Below, piece by piece: positions 8,739 to 17,387 of a stretch of 64,000 bases of DNA. The notes beneath the pieces are model-generated. The model was not told the origin of the DNA and did no database searches. It was given only the letters and a program-made list of their open reading frames with translations. Positions within the stretch are counted from its first letter, which is position 1, and every line of letters begins with the position of its first letter. A program made the position numbers and the translations under genes. This stretch comes from Burkholderia puraquae (GTDB taxonomy: Bacteria > Pseudomonadota > Gammaproteobacteria > Burkholderiales > Burkholderiaceae). The stretch covers positions 248,064-312,063 of the forward strand of contig NZ_NBYX01000004.1 of NCBI RefSeq assembly GCF_002099195.1, in the 5' to 3' direction.

Positions 8739-9719
8739 ATGGCACATGCAGTGCGATTCCACGAAACCGGCGGCCCCGAGGTCCTGCGCTGGGAGGAAGT
8801 CGACGTTGGCGACCCCGGCCCCGGCCAGGTACGCCTGCGCCACGACGCGGTCGGCCTGAATTTCGCCGACACGTATTTCCGCAGCGGCCTGTATCCGGTG
8901 CCGCTGCCTGCCGGCCTCGGCGTCGAGGCGGCCGGCGTGGTCGAAGCCATTGGCCCCGGCGTGACGAATGTCGCCGTCGGCGACCGCGTGACCTACACGG
9001 GCTTCCTGAACACCCTCGGCGCGTACAGCACCGAACGGCTGATCCCCGCCGCGCCGCTCGTGCGGCTGCCGGCCGGCATTTCGTGCGAGACGGCGGCGGC
9101 GATGACGATGCGCGGCCTGACGTCGGCCTACCTGCTGCGCCGCATCCACGCATTCGCGCCGGGCGACACGATCCTGCTGCACGCCGCCGCCGGCGGCGTC
9201 GGGCTGATCGTGTCGCAATGGGCGAAACTGCTCGGGCTCACGGTGATCGGCACCGTATCCAGCGAGCACAAGGCCGGGATTGCCCGTGCGCACGGCTGCG
9301 ACCATACGATCGACTACAGCCGCGAGGACGTTGCGAAACGCGTGCGCGAGCTGACGGATGGCGCGGGCGTCGACGTCGTGTTCGACAGCGTCGGCAAGGA
9401 CACCTTCGAAGGCTCGCTCGATTCGCTGAAGCGGCGCGGGCTGATGGTGTGCGTCGGCACCGCGTCGGGCCCGATCCCGCCGTTCGATCCGCAGCGCCTC
9501 GCGATGAAGGGCTCGCTGTACCTGACGCGTCCGGCGCTGGCCGACTACATTGCCGATCCGGCCGAGAAGAACGACCTGGCCGGCGAACTGTTCGCGCACG
9601 TCGCCGCCGGCCGGATCCGGATCGAGATCAACCAGCGCTATGCGCTGCAGGACGCCGCGCAGGCGCATCGCGATCTCGAATCGCGCAAGACGACCGGTTC
9701 GTCGGTATTCATCGTCTGA
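8739..9719 (+). CDS. NADPH:quinone oxidoreductase (QOR, medium-chain dehydrogenase family)
   Basis: A 326-residue zinc-free MDR protein. The N-terminal GroES-like domain has the typical GLNFADTYFRSGLYPVPLPA and GVEAAGVVEAIGPGV. The Rossmann domain contains LLHAAAGGVGLIVSQWAKLLG, the AAxGGVG signature of quinone reductases. The zinc-binding cysteines of alcohol dehydrogenases are absent. Such enzymes reduce quinones or enals with NADPH. It starts 18 bases after the stress protein and ends 10 bases before the dioxygenase gene, so all three are probably cotranscribed. Its role may be electron transfer or detoxification of an unsaturated intermediate in the same pathway. Confidence 0.92.
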   Translation: MAHAVRFHETGGPEVLRWEEVDVGDPGPGQVRLRHDAVGLNFADTYFRSGLYPVPLPAGLGVEAAGVVEAIGPGVTNVAVGDRVTYTGFLNTLGAYSTERLIPAAPLVRLPAGISCETAAAMTMRGLTSAYLLRRIHAFAPGDTILLHAAAGGVGLIVSQWAKLLGLTVIGTVSSEHKAGIARAHGCDHTIDYSREDVAKRVRELTDGAGVDVVFDSVGKDTFEGSLDSLKRRGLMVCVGTASGPIPPFDPQRLAMKGSLYLTRPALADYIADPAEKNDLAGELFAHVAAGRIRIEINQRYALQDAAQAHRDLESRKTTGSSVFIV

Positions 9720-9729
9720 GGAGACGCGC

Positions 9730-10578
9730 ATGCGAGTCGAACCCCTGACCTGCGCGATCGGCGCGGAACTGCTGGATGTGAGCCTCGCCGACGCCGTGCA
9801 CGACGACGGCCTGTTCGCCGAGATCCGCGCGCAGCTGCTGCGGCATCGCGTGCTGTTCCTGCGCGAGCAGGACATCACGCGCGCCGAGCATGTCGCGTTC
9901 GCGCGGCGCTTCGGCGAACTCGAGGATCATCCGGTTGCAGGCAGCGATCCCGAGCACCCGGGGCTCGTGCGGATCTACAAGTCGCCCGACCAGCCGAACG
10001 ACCGCTACGAGAATGCGTGGCACAGCGATGCGAGCTGGCGCGTGGCGCCGCCGTTCGGCTGTGTGCTGCGCTGCATCGACGGTCCGCCGGTTGGCGGCGA
10101 CACGATGTGGGCGAACATGGTGCTCGCGTACGAGCGCCTGCCGGTGCACGTGAAGCAGCAGATCGACGACTTGCGCGCGCGCCACAGCATCGAGGCGAGC
10201 TTCGGCGCGGCGATGCCGATCGACAAGCGCCTCGCACTGAAGGCGCAGTACCCGGACGCCGAGCACCCGGTCGTGCGCACGCATCCCGAAACGGGCGAGA
10301 AGGTGCTGTACGTGAACGCGTTCACCACGCATTTCACGAACTTCCACACGCCCGCGCGCGTGCGCGTCGGGCAGGACGCGAATCCCGGCGCCGGCCAGTT
10401 GCTGCAGTACCTGATCAGCCAGGCCGCTATCCCCGAATACCAGGTGCGCTGGCGCTGGAAGAAGAACAGCGTCGCGATCTGGGACAACCGCAGCACCCAG
10501 CACTACGCGGTGATGGACTACCCGCCGTGCGTGCGCCGGATGGAGCGCGCGGGCATCGTCGGCGACGTGCCGTTCTGA
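9730..10578 (+). CDS. TauD/TfdA-family Fe(II)/2-oxoglutarate dioxygenase
   Basis: A 282-residue dioxygenase. The Fe ligands are readable as the HxD motif in AWHSDASW and the distal His in NRSTQHYAVMDY. The 2-oxoglutarate-binding Arg is in CVRRMERAGI. Family members (TauD, TfdA, gamma-butyrobetaine hydroxylase-like proteins) hydroxylate sulfonates, aryloxy acids or quaternary amines. The ATG at 9730 lies 10 bases after the preceding stop. Placed between a quinone reductase and a beta-keto-acid cleavage enzyme, it may produce the hydroxy or keto acid that the downstream enzyme cleaves. Substrate is not determinable here. Confidence 0.9.
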   Translation: MRVEPLTCAIGAELLDVSLADAVHDDGLFAEIRAQLLRHRVLFLREQDITRAEHVAFARRFGELEDHPVAGSDPEHPGLVRIYKSPDQPNDRYENAWHSDASWRVAPPFGCVLRCIDGPPVGGDTMWANMVLAYERLPVHVKQQIDDLRARHSIEASFGAAMPIDKRLALKAQYPDAEHPVVRTHPETGEKVLYVNAFTTHFTNFHTPARVRVGQDANPGAGQLLQYLISQAAIPEYQVRWRWKKNSVAIWDNRSTQHYAVMDYPPCVRRMERAGIVGDVPF

Positions 10579-10619
10579 GCGCGCTCGCACCGTAACCGAT
10601 CTCTGAAAACCCATGCAAC

Positions 10620-10642
10620 GCGCCGGGCATCCCGCCCGGCGC
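10620..10642 (+). terminator. Intercistronic hairpin
   Basis: GCGCCGGGC, loop ATCCC, GCCCGGCGC is a perfect 9-bp stem in the 120-base gap between the dioxygenase and BKACE genes. No U-tract follows, so partial termination or mRNA stabilisation is as likely as full termination. Confidence 0.45.
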
Positions 10643-10698
10643 GGCGGGATACGCACGCCCGTACGCCCGAAATACAACGATTTCCACTGGAGGACGAC

Positions 10699-11754
10699 AT
10701 GCAATTTCTCGACGATTCGCTGCACCCGGAAAACCAGGACAAGGTAGTCATCACGGTCGCGCCGTACGGCCCCGAATGGATGCCCGCCGATTTTCCGGAA
10801 GACATTCCGGTGACGATGGACGAGCACGTGCAGAAGGCCGTCGACTGCTACAACGCGGGCGCGACGGTACTGCACATGCACGTGCGCGAACTCGACGGCA
10901 AGGGCAGCAAGCGACTGTCGAAGTTCAACGAGCTGCTCGGCCGGCTGCGCGAGGCGGTGCCCGACATGATCCTGCAGGTGGGCGGCTCGATCTCGTTCGC
11001 GCCGGAAGGCGAGGGCGCCGATGCGAAATGGCTGTCCGACGACACGCGCCACATGCTCGCCGAGCTGACGCCGAAGCCCGACCAGGTGACGGTCGCGATC
11101 AACACCGTGCAGATGAACATCACCGAGCTGATGGATCGCAAGGATATCGCCGGCACGTCGCTGAACGAAGCCGCGTTGTGGGACGCGTACCGCGAGATGA
11201 CCGTGCCGGCCGGCCCCGGCTGGGTCGACGAGCACCTGCGCCGCCTGCAGGCGGCCGGCATCCAGCCGCATTTCCAGCTCACCGGCATGCACGCGCTGGA
11301 AACGCTCGAACGGATCATCCGCCGCGGCGTCTATCGCGGCCCGCTGAACGTCACGTGGGTCGGCATCGGCGGCGGCTTCGACGGCCCGAATCCGTACAAC
11401 TTCATGGAATTCGTGCGGCGCTGCCCGGACGGCGCGTGCATCACGCTCGAATCGCTGATGAAGAACGTGCTGCCGATCAACACGGTCGCGATGGCGCTGG
11501 GCCTGCATCCGCGCTGCGGGATCGAGGACACGATCATCGACCAGAAGGGCAACCGGATGACGTCGGTGCAGCAGGTCGAGCAGTGCGCACGGATCGCGCG
11601 CGAACTCGGCCGCGACATCGCGACCGGCAAGGAGGCGAAGGCGATCTACCGGATCGGCGTGCAGTACGACGGCATCGACGAGACGCTTGCGCACCTCGGG
11701 ATGGCGCCGAACCGCCGGCCGGGCCAGGTGAGCGTGCCGCTGCGGGCCGCCTGA
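10699..11754 (+). CDS. Beta-keto acid cleavage enzyme (BKACE, DUF849 family)
   Basis: A protein of 351 residues in the family founded by the 3-keto-5-aminohexanoate cleavage enzyme Kce. These TIM-barrel, metal-dependent enzymes condense a beta-keto acid with acetyl-CoA to give acetoacetate plus a new acyl-CoA. Visible family landmarks are the N-terminal VVITVAPYG, the HMHVRELDGKGSKRL metal-site strand, and the C-terminal GLHPRCGIEDTI. Several subfamilies act on 3-dehydrocarnitine, lysine-derived or other beta-keto acids; the subfamily cannot be assigned by eye. It is in the same plus-strand cluster as the TauD-type dioxygenase and an MFS carrier, which suggests a complete uptake-oxidation-cleavage route. 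ATG at 10699 has GGAGGA upstream. Confidence 0.92.
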   Translation: MQFLDDSLHPENQDKVVITVAPYGPEWMPADFPEDIPVTMDEHVQKAVDCYNAGATVLHMHVRELDGKGSKRLSKFNELLGRLREAVPDMILQVGGSISFAPEGEGADAKWLSDDTRHMLAELTPKPDQVTVAINTVQMNITELMDRKDIAGTSLNEAALWDAYREMTVPAGPGWVDEHLRRLQAAGIQPHFQLTGMHALETLERIIRRGVYRGPLNVTWVGIGGGFDGPNPYNFMEFVRRCPDGACITLESLMKNVLPINTVAMALGLHPRCGIEDTIIDQKGNRMTSVQQVEQCARIARELGRDIATGKEAKAIYRIGVQYDGIDETLAHLGMAPNRRPGQVSVPLRAA

Positions 11755-11925
11755 CGCGCCGCGCATCCGCACATCCCGGTTGGCGGCCGTGGCGGCCGCC
11801 GCCCGCCGATCGTTGTGGCGTGGCACCCACCCCTGCGCATGGCGCGGGGGCGGACTCCGGTCAACGGAGCGGGGCCACGCAAGCCGCGCCGGAGCACGAC
11901 CGCTCCGGCGCCGGAGGAGACACGC

Positions 11926-13266
11926 ATGCTGATCCATCATGTCGAGCCGTCGATGCAGGGCGCCGCCGCCGCCGGCCGGCGCGCGCCCGCGTATGCGTGG
12001 CTCGTGTTCGGGCTGACCGTTGGCCTGCTGCTGTCGGACTACATGTCGCGGCAGGTGCTCAACGCCGTATTCCCGCTGCTCAAGCACGCGTGGGCGCTGT
12101 CGGACACGCAGCTCGGTTCGCTGTCCGGCGTCGTCGCGCTGCTGGTCGGGCTGCTGACGTTTCCGCTGTCGGTGCTCGCCGACCGCTTCGGGCGCGTGCG
12201 CAGCATCGTGCTGATGGCCGCGTTGTGGAGCATCGCGACGCTCGGTTGCGCGCTGTCGACCAGCTACGCCGAAATGCTCGTCGCGCGCGGCCTCGTCGGG
12301 CTCGGCGAAGCCGCTTACGGCAGCGTCGGCGTCGCGCTGATCCTCAGCATTTTTCCGGCGCGCCTGCGCGCGACGCTGACCGGCGCGTTCATGGCCGGCG
12401 GCGCGTTCGGCTCCGTGTTCGGGATGGCGCTCGGCGGGCTGGTCGGCGCGCATCTCGGCTGGCGCTGGTCGTTCGGCGTGATGGCCGCGCTCGGCATCGT
12501 GCTGCTCGTCGCCTATCGCTGCGTCGTGACCGAGCGGCGGCTCGCCGCTTATCGGGCCGAACTTGGCACCGAACCGTGCCGGTGCGACGCCAGTGCGCCG
12601 CGCGACCTGCGCGCCAGCGTGCGCGCGCTGATGTCGGGGCTGTTCGCGTCGCGTTCGGTGATCTGCGCGTATCTCGGCAGCGGGCTGCACCTGTTCGTGC
12701 CGGGCGCGCTGTTCGCGTGGCTGCCGAGCTACCTGAACCGCTACTACGCGATGGCGCCCGACCGCGCGGCGGTGCTCGCGGCCGGCTTCGTGCTGCTCGC
12801 GGGCGTGGGGATGGTTGGCTGCGGGATCGTCACCGACCGCGTCGGCAAGACCGATGGCAAGCGCAAGTGGCTGACCGCGATTGCGTATTGCGTGCTGACG
12901 GGCGTGTGCCTCCTGATCGCGTTCCGGCTGCCGCCCGGGCCGTTGCAGCTCACACTGATCTGCGCGGGGATGCTGGTCGGCGCGGGTGCATCCGGTGCGT
13001 CGGGCGCGATGGTCGCGAACCTGACGCCGGCCGCGATCCACGCGTCGGCGTTCGCCACGCTCACGCTCGCCAACAACCTGCTCGGCATGGCGCCGGGCCC
13101 GCTGCTGACGGGGTGGGTTGCCGATCGCGCCGGGCTCGTCGGCGCACTGCAATGGATTCCCGTCGTGCCGCTCATGGCCGCCGTGCTGTTCGCGATCGGA
13201 CGCGCAAGCTACGTGGCCGATCTCGCGCGCGTCGAACGCGAACGGCGCGCATCCCACCTTTCCTGA
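11926..13266 (+). CDS. MFS transporter
   Basis: A membrane protein of 446 residues with about twelve hydrophobic segments. The MFS loop 2-3 motif is present as LADRFGRVRSIVL, and the second-half equivalent as CGIVTDRVGKTDGKRKWLT. It starts at ATG 11926 behind CCGGAGGAGA. The gap of about 170 bases from BKACE is GC-rich and contains no gene. It probably imports the compound processed by the upstream dioxygenase and BKACE, or a related organic acid. Its stop is 16 bases before the hydrolase gene, suggesting cotranscription. Confidence 0.9.
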   Translation: MLIHHVEPSMQGAAAAGRRAPAYAWLVFGLTVGLLLSDYMSRQVLNAVFPLLKHAWALSDTQLGSLSGVVALLVGLLTFPLSVLADRFGRVRSIVLMAALWSIATLGCALSTSYAEMLVARGLVGLGEAAYGSVGVALILSIFPARLRATLTGAFMAGGAFGSVFGMALGGLVGAHLGWRWSFGVMAALGIVLLVAYRCVVTERRLAAYRAELGTEPCRCDASAPRDLRASVRALMSGLFASRSVICAYLGSGLHLFVPGALFAWLPSYLNRYYAMAPDRAAVLAAGFVLLAGVGMVGCGIVTDRVGKTDGKRKWLTAIAYCVLTGVCLLIAFRLPPGPLQLTLICAGMLVGAGASGASGAMVANLTPAAIHASAFATLTLANNLLGMAPGPLLTGWVADRAGLVGALQWIPVVPLMAAVLFAIGRASYVADLARVERERRASHLS

Positions 13267-13282
13267 ACGCTTCGGAGACTGC

Positions 13283-13858
13283 ATGACCCTGACGACCACC
13301 CCCACCATCCTGATCGTGCCCGGCTTGCGCGATCATGTCGAAGACCACTGGCAGACGCACCTCGAACGGCGCCTGCCGAACGCGCGCGCCGTCGCGCCGC
13401 TCGAAGCCGACAAGCTGAGCCGCGCCGCACGCGTCGCGGCGCTCGATGCGGCGCTGGCCGGGATCGACGGCCCCGTGATTCTCGTCGCGCACAGCGCGGG
13501 GGTGATGATCACGGTGCACTGGGCACGGCAGGCCACGCGCAAGATCCACGGCGCGCTGCTTGCGGCGCCCGCCGATCTCGAGTCGCCGATGCCTGCCGGC
13601 TACCCGGCGCCCGATGCGATCGACGCGAACGGCTGGACGCCGGTACCGACCGAACGGCTGCCGTTTCCGAGCGTCGTCGCCGCGAGCCGAAACGATCCGC
13701 TCGCGCGTTTCGAACGTATCGCGGCGCTGGCGGCGGGGTGGGGCAGCAAGCTCGTCGATCTGGGGGAGGTCGGGCACCTGAATCCGGCGTCCGGGTATGG
13801 CGAATGGCAGGATGCCGAACGGCTGATCGCCGAAGTGGCCGCACTCGGCGCGGCCTGA
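13283..13858 (+). CDS. RBBP9/YdeN-family serine hydrolase
   Basis: A 191-residue alpha/beta hydrolase of the short RBBP9/YdeN type. The beta-strand start TILIVPGLRDHVEDHWQTHL, the nucleophile elbow VAHSAGV, the acidic residue near ASRNDPLA, and the terminal catalytic His in GEVGHLNPASGYG are all readable. Family members are carboxylesterase-like; physiological substrates are rarely known. The gene follows the MFS carrier closely and ends the plus-strand cluster. It may hydrolyse an ester form of the transported substrate, but this is inference from position only. Confidence 0.9.
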   Translation: MTLTTTPTILIVPGLRDHVEDHWQTHLERRLPNARAVAPLEADKLSRAARVAALDAALAGIDGPVILVAHSAGVMITVHWARQATRKIHGALLAAPADLESPMPAGYPAPDAIDANGWTPVPTERLPFPSVVAASRNDPLARFERIAALAAGWGSKLVDLGEVGHLNPASGYGEWQDAERLIAEVAALGAA

Positions 13859-14181
13859 CTGGCTATTCGTGTATTCCACGCGCCGCGTCCGACCGGGCGC
13901 CCGGCGCGCCTCCCGTCGCCATCGGGCCGCGATGCGGCCCCAAACCGATTCCATTCGATTCCATTTCGCTGCCAGCCGAGATACGACGTCTTAACACGCC
14001 GAACAAGCAACGCCGCACGGCTCCATCGCAGAGGTCGGCACGTAAATCGTCAACAAACGGAAGGTGTTTGTCAGGGAAAGTCCCGCCCCGTGCGCCGCGG
14101 TTTTTTGTTGACCGACATCGTATAACGCCGTCATGATTTCCTGAAAAGAAAGGTCCCATCCACCGACCGAAGTGAGGAGAC
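13859..14181 (+). promoter_or_regulatory. Leader region of the ABC importer with a 9-bp inverted repeat
   Basis: This 323-base gap is A+T-richer than its surroundings and probably holds the importer promoter. GTCAACAAA at 14049-14057 and its exact complement TTTGTTGAC at 14104-14112 form an inverted repeat with a 46-base spacer. A TATAAC element follows near 14122. A repressor or activator looping site is possible; no regulator is identified. Confidence 0.45.
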
Positions 14182-15348
14182 ATGAACGCCACCACGATCG
14201 CTCGCCGTGTCCGCCGGATCGCACTCGCCCTGGGTTTCACGCTGTCGGCCGCGGCAGCCGTTGCCGCCCCCGTCTCGCTGAACATCGTCGATGTCGCGGG
14301 CAACCTGCAGCTCACGCAGAAGGCCATCGAAGCCTTCAAGGAAAAGAACCCGAACCTCGTATCGACCGTCACGTTCACGAACGCGCCCGCGCCGCAGTTG
14401 CCGGGCAAGATCAAGGCGATGCAGGCGGCGGGGCGCGCTGACATCGACCTCGTGCTGACGGGCACCGACGCGCTGGCCGCCGGCATCGAGCAGAACCTGT
14501 GGCTGAAGCTGCTGCCCGACGACGCGGCCGCGTTCCCCGGCGTGCTCGACAAATACGCGTCCGGCCCGCGCAAGATGCAGGATCTCGCGCAGGGCTTCGG
14601 CCTCGAAGTCACCTACATGCCGGCCGGCCCGCTGCTCGAATACAACCCGGCGAAGGTGAGCAACCCGCCGAAGACGCCCGACCAGTTGCTCGCATGGTGC
14701 AAGGCGCACCCGAACAAGCTGATCTACGCGCGCCCGGCGAACTCGGGCCCCGGCCGCACGTTCCTGATGGGGCTGCCGTACGTGCTCGGCGACAAGAATC
14801 CGCAGGATCCGATCAACGGCTGGGACAAGACCTGGGCGTTCCTCAAGGCGCTGAACGACTGCGTGCCGTACTACCCGGGCGGCACGTCGGCCGTGATGAA
14901 GGAGCTCGGCGAGGGCACGCGCGACATGACCGTGTCCGTCACCGGCTGGGATCTCAACCCGCGCGCGCTGGGCATCGTGCCGGCCGAGTTCAGGATCCAG
15001 GCATTCGACGACATGACGTGGGTCAACGATGCGCACTACATGGTGATTCCGAAAGGCGTGCCGAAGGAAAAACTCGACGTGCTGTTCAAGCTGATGAACT
15101 TCCTGCTCGAACCGGCACAACAGGCGATGACCTACGACGACGGCTACTTCTATCCGGGCCCGGCGGTGAAGGGCGTGACGCTCGAGATGGCGCCCGCGCA
15201 CAGCCAGGAGGTCGTGCGCAAGTTCGGCCGCCCCGAATACGCGAAGCTCCTCGCGGATCGCCCGCACGTGCAGCCGCTCAGTGCGCAGGCGATGGTCGCC
15301 GCGTTCCAGAAGTGGGATCGCGAGATCGGTTCGCAGAAGTCGAAGTGA
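14182..15348 (+). CDS. ABC transporter periplasmic substrate-binding protein
   Basis: A 388-residue extracellular solute-binding protein with a cleavable signal peptide (AAAVAAPVSLN junction). The fold pattern is that of cluster-D proteins such as PotD or iron/thiamine binders: N-terminal LNIVDVAGNLQLTQKAIEAF, the hinge region FGLEVTYMPAG, and AHYMVIPKGVPKEK. ATG 14182 has a GAGGAGA ribosome site. It is the first gene of a four-gene importer. The substrate is not evident; the ATPase resembles those for polyamines, opines or sugar phosphates. A palindrome after the stop codon probably supports higher expression of this gene than of the membrane components. Confidence 0.9.
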   Translation: MNATTIARRVRRIALALGFTLSAAAAVAAPVSLNIVDVAGNLQLTQKAIEAFKEKNPNLVSTVTFTNAPAPQLPGKIKAMQAAGRADIDLVLTGTDALAAGIEQNLWLKLLPDDAAAFPGVLDKYASGPRKMQDLAQGFGLEVTYMPAGPLLEYNPAKVSNPPKTPDQLLAWCKAHPNKLIYARPANSGPGRTFLMGLPYVLGDKNPQDPINGWDKTWAFLKALNDCVPYYPGGTSAVMKELGEGTRDMTVSVTGWDLNPRALGIVPAEFRIQAFDDMTWVNDAHYMVIPKGVPKEKLDVLFKLMNFLLEPAQQAMTYDDGYFYPGPAVKGVTLEMAPAHSQEVVRKFGRPEYAKLLADRPHVQPLSAQAMVAAFQKWDREIGSQKSK

Positions 15349-15360
15349 CGCATGGGCCGG

Positions 15361-15378
15361 CGGGCGCCGCGGCGCCCG
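15361..15378. repeat. Perfect 18-bp GC palindrome between importer genes
   Basis: CGGGCGCCGCGGCGCCCG equals its own complement. It lies 12 bases after the binding-protein stop and about 20 bases before the ATPase start. Such intercistronic hairpins often protect the upstream mRNA or limit readthrough. Confidence 0.6.
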
Positions 15379-15397
15379 CGTCGATGGAGTTCGCGCA

Positions 15398-16483
15398 ATG
15401 AAGCACAGTTTCGAACGGCTGCGGCTCGATGGCGTGTGCCGCAGCTTCACCAATGCGCAAGGCGCGCAGGTCGCCGCGCTGGACGGGCTCGATCTCGAGA
15501 TCCGGCGCGGCGAGTTCATTGCGCTGCTCGGCCCGTCGGGCTGCGGCAAGTCGACTGCGCTCAACTGCATCGCGGGGCTCCAGCCGCTCACGCGCGGCGG
15601 CATCTGGCTCGACGACACGCGCATCGACGTGCTGCCGCCCGAGCGCCGCGGCTTCGGGATGGTATTCCAGAACTACGCGCTGTTTCCGCACATGTCGGTG
15701 CTCGACAACGTCGGCTTTGGCCTCAAGATGCGCGGCGTGCCGAAGCAGGAAACGCGGCGGCGCGCGCAACAGGCGCTCGCACTCGTGCAACTCGTCGGCC
15801 ATGAGGGCAAGCTGCCGGGGCAACTGTCGGGCGGGCAGCAGCAGCGCGTCGCGATCGCACGCGCGATCGTCATCGAGCCGCCGCTGGTGCTGATGGACGA
15901 GCCGCTGTCGAACCTCGACACGAAGCTGCGCATCGAGATGCGCGCCGAGATCCGCCGCATCCACACGCAGCTCGAACGCGCGACGATCTACGTGACGCAC
16001 GACCAGGACGAGGCGCTGTCGATGGCCGACCGCATCGTCGTGATGAAGGAGGGCGTCGTGCAGCAGGTCGCGACGCCGAAGGATGTCTACACGCGCCCGC
16101 ACAACCTGCATGTCGCGCGCTTCATGGGTTATCGCAACGTGCTGCCGTTCACGCTGGAAGGGACGGCCGGCGATTACGTGAAGATCGCAGCCGGCGGCGC
16201 GCAGCTCACCGGCGTGCCGATGGATAGCTTCGATGCGAAGGACGTTACAGTCGCGCTGCGGCCCGACGACATCGAGCGGGCAGACGATGCCGGCGACAAC
16301 GCAAACACGTTCGACGCGACGATCGAAACGGTCGAGTACGGCGGCCGCGATTCGCTGATCCGCGCGGTCACGCCGTTCGGCCCGATCTGGGCGCGCGTGG
16401 CCGGCGAATTCGCGGAAGGCGAGCCGCTGCGGCTGCGCGTGGCGCCGTCACGCACGCTCGTCTATCCGGGAGCGCCGGAATGA
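15398..16483 (+). CDS. ABC transporter ATP-binding protein (PotA-like)
   Basis: The ATPase has 361 residues. Walker A GPSGCGKSTALNCIAG, Q-loop FQNYALFPHMS, signature LSGGQQQRVAIARA, Walker B LVLMDEPLSNLD and switch His in VTHDQDEALSMAD are all intact. The C-terminal TOBE-type region (about residues 240-361) is that of carbohydrate/polyamine importers. ATG 15398 directly precedes the conserved domain; a short weak ribosome site is present. It energises the two permeases downstream. No defect is visible. Confidence 0.95.
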   Translation: MKHSFERLRLDGVCRSFTNAQGAQVAALDGLDLEIRRGEFIALLGPSGCGKSTALNCIAGLQPLTRGGIWLDDTRIDVLPPERRGFGMVFQNYALFPHMSVLDNVGFGLKMRGVPKQETRRRAQQALALVQLVGHEGKLPGQLSGGQQQRVAIARAIVIEPPLVLMDEPLSNLDTKLRIEMRAEIRRIHTQLERATIYVTHDQDEALSMADRIVVMKEGVVQQVATPKDVYTRPHNLHVARFMGYRNVLPFTLEGTAGDYVKIAAGGAQLTGVPMDSFDAKDVTVALRPDDIERADDAGDNANTFDATIETVEYGGRDSLIRAVTPFGPIWARVAGEFAEGEPLRLRVAPSRTLVYPGAPE

Positions 16484-16520
16484 GCGGCGCGGCCGCAGCG
16501 CGGTTACACCGGGAGGCCGC

Positions 16521-17387
16521 ATGAGCACGCTCGCGTCCGGCACGCCGCGCGACGCAAAGGCCTGGCTCGTCACGCCCGCGCTCGCGTTCATCGTCGCGCT
16601 GTTCATCTATCCGTTCGCGTACGGCCTCGTGCTGTCGTTCCAGCCGACGAACGGCGGCGCGCTCGCGAACTACGTGCAGTTCTTCACCGACACCGCAATG
16701 TGGCCAACCGTGCTCGTCACGCTGAAGCTCGCGGTGCCGGCGACGCTGCTCAACGTCGGCGTCGCGGTGCCCGTCGCGTTCGCGCTGCGCCGCCATTCGC
16801 CGTACCAGAAGTTCGTCACGACGCTGCTCGTGATTCCCGTCACGCTCGGCACGGTGCTCGTCGCCGACGGGATGCTCACGTATTTCGGGCCGAACGGCTG
16901 GTTCCCGCAAACGCTGCAGGGGCTGCACCTGTATACCGACGAGGTACGGCTCACACACAACTATTGGGGCGTGCTGCTGTCGCTGATCGTGTCGGGCTTT
17001 CCGTTCGCGTTCCTGCTGATGCTGTCGTACATCAGCGGCATCGACCCGACGCTCGCGCGGGCAGCGGCGACGCTCGGCGCGAATCCCTGGCAGCAGTTCC
17101 GGCAGATCTACCTGCCGCTGCTCGTGCCGGGGCTCACGATGGCCGCGTGCCTGTCGTTCGTGCAGGCGTTCTCGGTGTTCCCGTCGGCCGTGCTGCTCGG
17201 TGCGCCGGCGGGGCCCACGCGCGTGATCTCGATCGCGGCGGCCGAGGCTGCGTTCGAGAGCTACGACTATTCGCTGGCATCGGCGATCGCGATCGTGATG
17301 GGTTTCGTGCAATTGCTGGTGGTCGCGTCGATGCTCGGCGCGCGCCGTTTCTTCTATACGGGCGCGGTGACGGGAGGCAAGGGCTGA
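16521..17387 (+). CDS. ABC transporter permease, first subunit (PotB-like)
   Basis: A membrane protein of 288 residues and about six hydrophobic segments. The EAA loop that contacts the ATPase is readable as RAAATLGANPWQQFRQIYLPL. It belongs to the binding-protein-dependent inner-membrane family. Its TGA overlaps the ATG of the second permease by one base (TGATG), indicating translational coupling. It forms the channel with the second permease. Confidence 0.93.
   Translation: MSTLASGTPRDAKAWLVTPALAFIVALFIYPFAYGLVLSFQPTNGGALANYVQFFTDTAMWPTVLVTLKLAVPATLLNVGVAVPVAFALRRHSPYQKFVTTLLVIPVTLGTVLVADGMLTYFGPNGWFPQTLQGLHLYTDEVRLTHNYWGVLLSLIVSGFPFAFLLMLSYISGIDPTLARAAATLGANPWQQFRQIYLPLLVPGLTMAACLSFVQAFSVFPSAVLLGAPAGPTRVISIAAAEAAFESYDYSLASAIAIVMGFVQLLVVASMLGARRFFYTGAVTGGKG

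Noticed and set aside
9709..13308. A 1199-codon minus-strand open frame opposite the dioxygenase/BKACE/MFS genes
   Set aside because: It is antisense to well-supported genes, is rich in Arg/His/Ala low-complexity sequence typical of GC-rich shadow frames, and has no domain motif.
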